From Diabrotica undecimpunctata (taxonomy: Eukaryota; Arthropoda; Insecta; Coleoptera; Chrysomelidae), in contig NC_092805.1 of assembly GCF_040954645.1 (NCBI RefSeq), positions 77,202,757 to 77,266,756 on the forward strand: 64,000 bases of DNA. The letters are read 5' to 3'. The notes below the pieces were generated by a model. The model made no database searches, was not told the origin of the DNA, and saw only the letters and a program-made list of their open reading frames with translations. The translations under genes and the position numbers were made by a program. Below, in pieces: positions 9,988 through 18,814 of the stretch; position 1 is the stretch's first letter; the number at the start of each line of letters is the position of its first letter.

Positions 9988-12417
9988 CCCATTAGCGCCT
10001 AACGGTACCATATGGGCTCGTTAGAAGGAGGTTTTTAAAACGTGAAGAATTTTTTGTAGTGGGGACTCCGAAGCGGTTTGAGTGGTCAGACAAGTTTAGT
10101 ACATGTCGATACATACCTAGGAGAGTTTGTGCGAACCAGTGGTAAAAGGTTTCGTTTGTTTTGGATATTTGAATACATGTGATAGTAATATTCGTGAAAA
10201 ATATGGACATCAAATTTGTGTAAGTATTATTTAACTCTGAAAATATTATCTAGCTAATTGCATTTATACGTATATTATCAATAACATGTGAAGGAATGTT
10301 AGTATGTAAAAACTGTTTTTGTCTAAATTATTATGGCTATAAAATTTGCCTCTAAACATAGGTGTGCCCATATGGGCTCGTTAGGCGTTAATGCCATTTA
10401 AGAATAATGTGTTTTATTTTAGGGGAATTACGCTTCAAGAAGCTCTAGATATAGCTTATGATGAAGGAAATGCCGTAGATATATATATTGAGCCTCCTGA
10501 TAGTAACATCTTAACTGATGAAGACTCTGCAGATGAAGATGAGAGTGGTTTAGCAGACAATTTGTCGGCAGGACAACTGAGTGCTCCAGCTGAGATTGTA
10601 TTTGCGAACAAAGACAGACTGGGACTCAACCTTGATAATATTGATATTTTATCTGCATCAACTCATGTACATGTTCCAAATAAGGACAGTTATTCACTGA
10701 ATATAGCCATCAAACCAGCAGTCACCAATTTTGTTGAAGGAGATTTGCAAACCGGTAGTCGTACATTTCCACCAGGGGACTACTCTAAATACCAATCGTT
10801 GAGCTGTTCAGAGATATTTGAATGTTTTTTCTCCGACGATTTGCTTCAAATAATTTTACATGAAACAGTAAACTATGCTTTATTTCAAAATTGTCCTAAT
10901 CCTAATCTGACCATAGAAGAATTAAAAGTTTTTATTGGTATTCTGATCCTCAGTGGAATTAATGTTTTGCCATCGAAAAGAAGTTATTGGGAAAACTCAG
11001 ATAATATGAAAAATATTATGATATCAGAAGCCATGCGCCGTGATAGTTTTCTTAAACACTTTATACCTGAACCAAATCTTTCCTACGATGAATCGATGAT
11101 TCGGTATTTTGGTCGCCATGGATGTAAACAATTCATCCGTGGCAAACCAGTAAGATTTGGATACAAAGTTTGGTAGTTGAATACTCCGAATGGTTACTTG
11201 GTGAATTTTGAAGTATACCAAGGAAAAAATCCGATCAAATTCTAATTATGAATCAATTTTTGGAAAACCAACGGCTCCTCTACTGCAAATGATTGAGGAA
11301 CTAAAGGAAAAAGGAAACTTTCCGTACATTTTTTTTTTCGATAACTTGTTTACAAATCCAAATTTATTATGTACTCTAAAAGCTAATGGTTATACTGGAA
11401 CCGGCACTATAAGGGAAAACCGCTTGCCAAAGGACTGCCCTCTTCCTTCAAAAAAGGAGGTTGAAAAACAAAGAAGAGGATACTTTTCATACATTTTAGA
11501 CAGGGAAACGGGAATAGTGTATGTTAGATGGATGGACAATAATGTTGTCACCCTTGCTAGTACGAGTTATGGTATTGAGCCAGTGAAGGCAGTAGACAGG
11601 TTTAACAGAAAAGAAAAGAAAATACTTCCCATACCAAGGCCTAATCTTATAGCGGAATACAATAAAAATATGGGTGGAACTGACCAAATGGACAACATAT
11701 CTTGGTAAGTTTGTCTCTTTGTCTGCCTTTAGAATATAATTTTTTATCTGATTGTAGTTATCGCATTGGTATTAGATCAAAGAAATGATACTGGCCCATA
11801 TTTACTTATCTAATTGATGCTGCATTACAGAATGCATGGATTTTGTACAGAAAAAGTGGCCGAAAAATTAGTCAACTAGATTTTAGACGAAGTATTTACC
11901 AGGTAAATAAACAGGTAGAAGGAAGCTATTCAGTAGTACTCTTGTGTTTCTTTTCTTTATTTCAGACGTATTTAACAAGATACAGGGTACAACCGAAAGC
12001 TACTGGACGAGCACCGAAAGCAGCAGCGAGTGATTTTCGAGTTAGCAATGATATTAGATATGATATGATGGAATGCATCATTACATTATTACAGTCCCCG
12101 AAGGTAAAAGGCGAAGATGTGGGGGTGACAATTGCAATAGTAGGGGACGAACAATGTGATGCAAATGCAATATTGGACTTTGTATAGATTGTTTTCGAAT
12201 GTTTCATAATCAATAGTTAATTTTTATAAAAATAATTTTTTTTTGTGTATAATATAGGTTGCGCCTAACGAGCCCATATGGGAACAGCTATTTTAAAGCA
12301 TCTTGTTGTTCCTAATAAAAAAATATGGTCAAAAGTATGTTGTAGGGTCTTATTTTAGTCATTATTATTGTAAATTTCTAAAATTTTAAGAAATTTTTTT
12401 TTCTCGGCGTTAATGGG
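9988..12417 (+). mobile_element. piggyBac-like transposon, 2,430 bp, at TTAA
   Basis: TTAA flanks both ends (9984-9987 and 12418-12421), the diagnostic target site. Terminal repeats are CCCATTAGCGCC on the left and CCCATTAACGCC (complement) on the right, 12 bp with one mismatch. Further inside, the motif CGCCTAACG with CCATATGG recurs (about 9996-10024, 10366-10393 and 12260-12285), forming an interrupted palindrome. The transposase gene within is decayed. Insertion is inside the RTE frame. Confidence 0.96.
10203..12187 (+). pseudogene. piggyBac transposase, broken, with predicted introns
   Basis: Coding pieces at 10391-11176, 11208-11708 and 11843-12187 match a piggyBac DDE transposase: the Asp-bearing motifs SYDESMI, FFDNLFTN, VRWMDNN and GGTDQMDN are all present. 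A better 5' end is ATG 10203 with an intron 10220-10422 (GTAAGT...TTTTAG), which joins in phase to GITLQEALDIAYDEG. Other good introns: 11705-11756 and 11903-11965. Damage: about 40 residues missing between MRRDSF and LKHFIPEPN, a stop at 11174 after FGYKVW, a frameshift near 11230, and TGA for an expected Trp after RSKK (about 11786). The usual C-terminal cysteine-rich domain is not seen. Confidence 0.88.
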
Positions 12418-13525
12418 TTAATAAGACCAGTTTTGATATATGGGGCTGAAACGTGGATCTTATCTCAAAATGATAAAAGACTTCTTGGTATTTTTGAGAG
12501 AAAAATTCTTAGAAAGATTTTTGGGGCCGTAAATGAAAATGGGCTATGGCGTCGAAGATACAACTTTGAACTGTATCAGTTATACACCGATCCAGATATT
12601 GTGAAATTCGTTAAAGTGCAGAGACTTAGATGGGCTGGACACATTGCTAGGATGTCAGATCACGAATACACGAAGAGATTAACATTTTCACAACCAGAGG
12701 GCACAAGAAGCAGAGGACGACCACGAATGAGATGGATTGATGATGTGGAAGAAGACCTACAGATTCTAGGGGTTAGAAGATGGAGGGAAGTTGCCAGGAA
12801 TCGACAGGAGTGGCGACTTCTTTGTGAGCAGGCCAAGATCCACAACGGATTGTCGAGCCACTTATGATGATGATGATGAACTGTATTAACAATTTTTGGA
12901 GAAAAGTTATTGCAGCAAGATCATTTAATTGGAATCTATTTGAAGTGCCTTGTTCAAACGAAAATATCTTACAACAATTAAAAACTCTAATATCTAAACT
13001 TGTATCTGTATATAATTAAAAGTCTAAAAGATATGTTTTTAAGAAATATTATGTTAGAATTGTAAAGAATAAAAAGTTTTTTAGCGAAACTGCAATACAT
13101 TTACGACTTAAAATGTTAAATAATAAGTAGCGAAAAATACACCTTTAAAGAATAGTTAGAAAGATCGTTTAGTCATCGGAAAAACCATATACATATAGCC
13201 AATCATATTTAAGGTTAGGATCAAGTACTGTTGGACGAGACCATTTAACTTGCAAACATATTTTACGAGTACAGTCTATGTAACTATTTCTTACCAGAGA
13301 TCCGAAGCACAAGACAAACCTACAAAACATAATATTGCCCAAACTGCCTTCTGTATATAATTTCAATTCTTTGATTAATACTACATAATTTTATCCATAT
13401 AATATATGCTTTATAAAAATACGGTTAATATTACACAATAACTTCTTCAGTCAGAAGATGTGTGTGTTTGGATTTTTGTATAAATAACTGTATTAACAAT
13501 TTTTTGGAAATTAGTATAAATCAAG

Positions 13526-15040
13526 GTGCTGGTCTGTTTACATGCCTTATTGTTGCTCTCTGTATCTGGGTGTGCAGAGAATAGCACTGTGGAATATGCT
13601 AGTTCTTTTTTTCAACGTTTCGGATACCTCTTCAGAAGTCTCTTACATTTATTCCTCTGGTTAGGAGACACAATGCCTTATGAGACAATAAGTGAAACTA
13701 TAAAACCTTGCAGTTGTATAGAAATATTCGAAATGAACGATTGGATCGATACTAGGACTAGGTACACTTCCCGTCATATAAAACTGGTACACTTTTTTTT
13801 CCCAATGTAAACCTGTGTTCAGACTGGACACAATGGTTCGTGAATCAATTCGTTGTTGCCATCACAGATAACGTAATTGCACTAAATCTAAATAAAAAAA
13901 AACGTCCAAAAATGTATTATTGTAATTGTATTGTAATGTAGATAGGTATTATTTTTATCATTAACAACAAAAAACTGTATCTAATTAATTTAATAACCAG
14001 AGATAGGGTTGAGTTAATATCCAAAATATTTGAAGGATCTGTATTGGCACAGGGAACATTGGAATGTGTCTACTGTAATTTTATACTTCAATTGCCTACC
14101 GAACACCAACTGTATTTTGTGTTAATAAGTTTAGTAACAGGCAAACTACCAAAATTAATTTATTATTGAGTATAAGAACGATAAATGTGAAAAAAAAATA
14201 TTATACTTTATCCTACGTATTATAAACTATAAAATATCCGGGGCGAAAAAACGCTTTTCAAAACGTGACAGTTACAATCTAATATGCGACTGTAATGTTT
14301 TATTATAATAATTTAAAGTTATGTCTAGATTGATTATCTATCATTATTTTTGAATCGAAATATTTTCATAAATTATAATAAGACACAAATCAGTGTATGG
14401 GTACTTAATTGAGATCATGGAAAATTACAAAATTAATATTTGAATTTTTTAGGATGCATGTTTAAACAAATTTAATGTGATTGACTCATCGAGAATGCTC
14501 GAGGTTTTAGTTTTTAGTACACTCAAAACTGGCGGTCTGTCGCACAGCCCTGATTTTAGATGGTTTCATATAATATTTTCGTTGAACTGGCAACGGTGCC
14601 CTAGAAATTAGAATGACACATGTAACAAGATCAACGTACACAACTTAAAAAACACGATTTTTGGTTATAAGAGTTGTACCAGTTTTTTATGACGCGAACG
14701 GTACATATTATGTGAAACATGTAAAGAACAATTGACAAACCTGCGAAATGAAGATCAAAGGAAATTGGAAGCAGAACGAATACTTAGAGAAGAACGACTT
14801 TTACACATAAAAACACAAATTGAGGCATTAACAGACGACGTTCAAATTAAATTACATCACATAATTAAAAATACTGATCGACGAAATACCCTTATACGAT
14901 ATTTGAATAGAGGTTACCTGAGTAAAACGCTACTTGAACTACTAGGTTTTGTGAAAAAGGGACGATTTTGGCTGGCATATCCCAATCGCTTACTAAAGAT
15001 GGAGGAAGATTATAAAGAAGTGCTTTTGGTACTAATGTAA
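13526..15040 (+). pseudogene. Second copy of the unknown 191-aa ORF, interrupted
   Basis: N-terminal part at 13526-13765 (same hydrophobic leader and first Cys pair, here C-S-C instead of C-G-C) and C-terminal part from 14705 to 15040 (LRNEDQRKLEAERILREE to the same LLVLM end). The gap is a 934-bp DNA transposon at an arginine/tyrosine codon region (TRTRY). Differences from the left copy (TVEY for TLEY, EDQRK for EYQRR) show real divergence, arguing against a simple assembly duplication. Confidence 0.85.
13766..14699. mobile_element. Non-autonomous DNA transposon, 934 bp, with GGTAC duplication
   Basis: Absent from the left arm, which gives the empty site. Ends are inverted repeats: CGTCATATAAAACTGGTAC at 13772 and the complement of GTACCAGTTTTTTATGACG near 14676-14694. 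GGTAC flanks both sides (13761-13765, 14700-14704), while the empty site has it once. No transposase ORF inside, so it needs a helper. A 4-5 bp duplication does not by itself fix the superfamily. Confidence 0.92.
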
Positions 15041-15220
15041 TGTAAATAAACAATACTTGTACATGTCTATGTCTTTTTTTTTAATATAAAAGTTTCAGTG
15101 TTGTATATAACTTGTATCTATATGTAACTCAATAATAAAAGATATTTTAATGAAAGATATGTTTATTTCTCCTACGCATTACTACTGAATATGTTCTAGA
15201 TAGAATGTCACGTTTTATAT

Positions 15221-15660
15221 GTCAAGTTTCTAGATAAATTTTATAAAGATATAATTTGTATTAGTACAAGAGAATTGGGAATTTGACGTTGGTTCGTTTT
15301 ATGATGTTTTTAGCCATAAATAATGATCGTATCGTACTTGGTCGGTAATTTTCGTAATATACATGAAAAGACATTCGGAGCACTTGGTGCAAAATTGAGC
15401 GAGTTAGGGTTTGCTAGAGATCAAACTGCGATAAGAGATTTTTCTATGCCAATGGTTTTGTTTTAATGTTAATAACAATAAATAAGCATTTATTGTTCTA
15501 CCAAGTTATCACAACGGCCGTTATGACACCTTACCATATATCTTTTAAACGGATAAGCGGAAATCAACGTATGACCCATCAAATTAAAGGATTTTGAATT
15601 ATAAGTTACATTGTGATGTCTGATTTAATAAAATTCTATGTATAAGATCTCTTTGACACC
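15221..15660. other. AT-rich spacer outside the inverted repeat
   Basis: No ORF or RNA gene that I can support. Confidence 0.4.
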
Positions 15661-15935
15661 CTGTTACATTCTGCATCGAATGTCACGTCATTTCACGTTC
15701 TATGTCGAATGTCACGTCCTGCGTCGAATGTCACGTCCTGCGTCGAATGTCACATCATATCGCATGACATTTCACCTTCTACGTCGAATGTCACGTTCTA
15801 CGTCGAATGTCACGTGACATTTCACGTCCTGCGTCGAATGTCACGTTCTGCGTCGAATGTCACGTCATTTCACGCGACATTTCACGTTCTGCGTCGAATG
15901 TCACGTTCTACGTCGGATGTCACGTTCTCTTAGGC
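15661..15935. repeat. ACGT-rich short repeats, second block
   Basis: About ten imperfect repeats of an 18-20 bp unit, GCGTCGAATGTCACGTTCT and variants, some with a GTGACATTTCACG spacer. Each unit carries the CACGTC core. ORFs across it are products of the repeat. Confidence 0.85.
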
Positions 15936-16780
15936 ACTGTACGGAAAAGAAGAAGAAGAAGAATGTTCATACTGATCGTTGGCATGGCTTCTGTGTCACT
16001 AACGCTTTCATTTGACACCTCATACGTCAAAATTATGCCAATAGCAACGAAGATACGTTCTAGCGCCCATTTGGCAATGCTGCCATCTTTGTTTTTGTGT
16101 CAAAGTATTCCCCGTCTCCTCCCCGTTCCAACGAGCCCTCGTACGTCACGATCGGACCAATAGAAACAAAGATACCTAATAATGCCCTTTTGGCATGCTC
16201 CGATGCGCACGGCACATACTGAGTTCAACCCCATTTTTCGTCCCCGTTCCAACGAGCCCTCGTACGTCACGATCGGACCAATAGAAACGAAGATACGTTT
16301 TAGCGCCCATTTGGCAATGCTGTCATCTTTGTTTTTTGTGTCAAAGTATTCCCTGTCTCCTCACCGTTCCAACGATTCCTCGTACGTCACGATCGGATCT
16401 ACATCGAATGTCACGTTCTATTAGGCACTGTACGGAAAAGAAGAAGAAGAAGAAGAATGTTCATACTGATCGTTGACATGGCTTCTGTGTGTCACCAACG
16501 CTTTCATTTGACACCTCATACGTCAAAATCATGCCAATAGCAACAAAGATACATTCTAGCGCTTATTTGGCAATGCTGCCATCTTTGTTTTTTGTGTCCC
16601 CGTCTCCTCCCCGTTCCAACGAGCCCTCATACGTCACGATCGGACCAATAGAAACAAAGATATGACGTAATGACCTTTTGGCATGCTCCGATGCGCACGG
16701 CACATACAGCGTTCAACCCCATTTTTCATCCCCTTTCCAACGAGCCCTCGTACGTCATCCTACGTTAAGCCGTTTGGAAC
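15931..16780. repeat. Approximately 490-bp tandem repeat with inner subrepeats
   Basis: TTAGGCACTGTACGGAAAAG starts a unit at about 15930 and again at about 16420; the second copy is shorter. Inside, the word CGTTCCAACGAGCCCTCGTA followed by CGTCACGATCGGACCAATAG recurs near 16126, 16244, 16366, 16613 and 16735 (some copies incomplete). A (GAA)n run lies at each unit start. Confidence 0.85.
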
Positions 16781-16789
16781 TTACGACCG

Positions 16790-17176
16790 GGGGTTGCGAT
16801 TTTAGGGGATGCGAATTAGGGGATGAGCCCAGATATACGTAGCCTATCTACTTAACTGTGAACATTACGTCCTCCGGTAAAATTCATAGCTTGTACATCG
16901 AGGGTCGTATCAATAATAAATGTAGATCGTTTTTGGTAGATACAGGTGCAACGAGAACTATTGCACGGCCAGAAGTAGTACGAGGCCATCTTAAATTATC
17001 GCCTGCAACAGTAAAGCTTAGAACAGCAACTGGTGAGATAATTAATACATATGGCGAGGCTAATATGTCAGTATCCATTGGCCAGACCACAGTGAAACAT
17101 AGAGTATTAATTGCAGATATCTCCGACGAGTTCATATTGGGGATGGATTTACTAAGGAAAGTTGGGTCTGTATTGA
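16790..17176 (+). pseudogene. Ty3/gypsy aspartic protease fragment
   Basis: The frame from about 16820 to 17176 encodes a retropepsin-type protease: catalytic FLVDTGATRT, a flap-like region and the closing EFILGMDLL motif. Protease acts in maturation of Gag-Pol. The frame is cut at 17176 by a LINE and continues in phase at 22486-22653. No gag or RT is next to it; pol between protease and the 3' end is missing, so this is a deletion derivative. A related 5' half of the same family may be the one at 40155-41356. Confidence 0.85.
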
Positions 17177-17502
17177 GGCCTAGTGAATGGGAAGTATAGA
17201 AAGGTGTGAAACGACCACGCTAGAACAGTTCCTGTCACCACATAGCCCTCTGGGGTATCTGGGAATCTTTCCCAGGTATTCGAGAGACTAGGAAGGGAAG
17301 AACTGTTCGCGACCAAGAAGCAGCCTACCCAAGCTAAGGTGTGAGGTAATCGTGCCGATGGCTGTATGGCCACAGGGTTTTATGTGGTCGTGAACGATCC
17401 CCCTGGGGAACCAGGCAAACCCCACTGTATAAAGCCTTCCCCTGGTAATGCGGGGCTCTGCCAGGGGTGACCAAGCTTTCCCTAGCTACTCGTGGGAACA
17501 AC

Positions 17503-18789
17503 ATGAACACGAAAAACAAAAAACCAAAACCAAATTCCGAGGTTGGACCAAAACGTTCACCTCAGTCTGAAGCCGCAGATAAGGATGGACAGCAATGTTC
17601 ACCTTTAATCTCGGCCAAACCGGAGGCTGGACCAAAACGTTCACCTCAGCCTGAAGCCGGAGCTAAGGATGAACAGCAATGTTCACCTCAAGCTTCGGCC
17701 CAAGCGGAGGATGGACAAGGACCACCTCGGGAAAACCGGCCAAAACGCCACAGAATTAGCGGCGCCGAGGCAAAAAGAAGGAAGAAGGCCAGAGAGGCGA
17801 TGGGAAAAGCACCCACGGGAGCAGCTCATCCCTCTCCAGCCCCTCCCAAAACAAAGGTGAAGATGCCCACATCGGAGGCTGACAACGGTTCCACCTCCAA
17901 AAGAGGACAGGAACCAACAGCCCCCGGTGTGAAGCGCCTTCGCCCAAGTACCTCCACGGAGGGCACGCCGAGGAAGCATAAGAAGTCACGCGGTGGTGGA
18001 AACACCGCTGCGCCTTCCCAAAGCTTCGCTGAAGCTACCTTAAGACATCTTAAGGTTGCTATTATAGATAAGTTAAACCCGTATGGAAAGGTCACCGCCG
18101 ACCGGGCAAACCTTATTAAACAAAGCCTAATCGAGGAATTGGACAGAACAATCTTGTCACCCTCGAGCAGCCAGGTAAAAGCACTCACGTTCAAGTCGTG
18201 GACTTACTCAGGTGAGATCATCAGAGTAGTCTGTGATGACGATGAGGCGCTTGCATGGCTGGAAAAGGCTACATCTGACCTCAAACCGTGGGAGGAAGCA
18301 TCACTGGCTGTTGTCAGTCAGGATAAGCTCCCAAAACTTACCAAAGCCTCTCTATGGATCCCGGAGGATGCTATTAGCACCTCTGATGACCCAGAAAGAG
18401 TGCTGCGGAGGTTAGCGGCGCAAAATTCAGACATGGCAGTCGCGAGATGGTGCACCTTCCACCATGAGGTAAAAAAGGATCCTAAAGGACACCTGTTTAT
18501 CTTCGGAATCGGAGACGATGACATGGTTGTCCTTAGGAAAAGGGCAATGAGGCTGAGCTGCACGTTCACCTCATTGCATCTAAAAACAAGCACAAGCAAA
18601 GTGCAGGACACCTCCTCGGAACCAGGAACCTCAGACACGCGGCAACCGACTGCGGTTGCTGAGACTGAGACAACCCTGGTCCCACAGCAGGGAGAAGATC
18701 ATCAGATGATGGTTGACGAACTCTGCGGAGGAAGTTCCGAAATAACTGAGGCTGCCCCCTCCTCAACCGAGGAGAAAATGGACACCTAA
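17503..18789 (+). CDS. LINE ORF1 protein
   Basis: 428 codons from ATG 17503 (an upstream in-frame GTG at 17467 is less likely). The N-terminal ~170 residues are low-complexity, Lys/Pro/Ser-rich with two tandem copies of a PKRSPQSEA-type segment, likely an RNA-binding or nuclear-targeting tail. The C-terminal ~220 residues form a compact domain (ATLRHLKVAIIDKLNPYGK, KSWTYSGEIIRVVCDDDEALAWLE, FIFGIGDDDMVVLRKR) resembling the DUF4780-like domain common in insect LINE ORF1 proteins. No CCHC knuckles seen. The frame is uninterrupted, unlike ORF2. It would form ribonucleoprotein with the element RNA. Confidence 0.85.
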   Translation: MNTKNKKPKPNSEVGPKRSPQSEAADKDGQQCSPLISAKPEAGPKRSPQPEAGAKDEQQCSPQASAQAEDGQGPPRENRPKRHRISGAEAKRRKKAREAMGKAPTGAAHPSPAPPKTKVKMPTSEADNGSTSKRGQEPTAPGVKRLRPSTSTEGTPRKHKKSRGGGNTAAPSQSFAEATLRHLKVAIIDKLNPYGKVTADRANLIKQSLIEELDRTILSPSSSQVKALTFKSWTYSGEIIRVVCDDDEALAWLEKATSDLKPWEEASLAVVSQDKLPKLTKASLWIPEDAISTSDDPERVLRRLAAQNSDMAVARWCTFHHEVKKDPKGHLFIFGIGDDDMVVLRKRAMRLSCTFTSLHLKTSTSKVQDTSSEPGTSDTRQPTAVAETETTLVPQQGEDHQMMVDELCGGSSEITEAAPSSTEEKMDT

Positions 18790-18814
18790 AAAGAGCCGAA
18801 ACGATACCTAAGCC

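Larger units (their letters stand above)
9859..12879 (+). pseudogene. RTE-like LINE 3' part, split by piggyBac
   Basis: The coding frame runs from about 9861 (IKRLIAIANRTVHGLQ) to 9987, resumes after the piggyBac element at 12422, and continues without a shift as IRPVLIYGAETW, LLGIFERKILRKIFG, RRRYNFELY, RLRWAGHIARM, GRPRMRWIDDVEEDL, RRWREVARNRQEW. A stop at 12865 is followed by a (TGA)n tail to 12879. Removing the insert and one TTAA restores the frame, showing where piggyBac landed. Only the thumb/C-terminal region of the RT is left; endonuclease and catalytic palm are absent (5'-truncated at ~9859). The part from 12537 on is duplicated in the left arm. Confidence 0.9.
12537..15220. repeat. 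Right arm of the giant inverted repeat
   Basis: Mirror image of 1-1741. It contains in order the RTE 3' end, a ~600-bp AT-rich part, the split copy of the 191-codon ORF and the outer end at 15220 (ACGTTTTATAT pairing with the first bases of the window). The only large difference is the transposon at 13766-14699. Confidence 0.93.

Noticed and set aside
1..15220. Polinton/Maverick with long TIRs
   Set aside because: The long inverted arms prompted the idea, but no protein-primed DNA polymerase, retroviral-type integrase, ATPase or capsid gene lies in the core.
15661..15935. CRISPR-like look of short regularly spaced repeats
   Set aside because: Spacers are not unique but are versions of the same words, no cas genes are present, and the context is eukaryotic. 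The same applies to 57592-58030.
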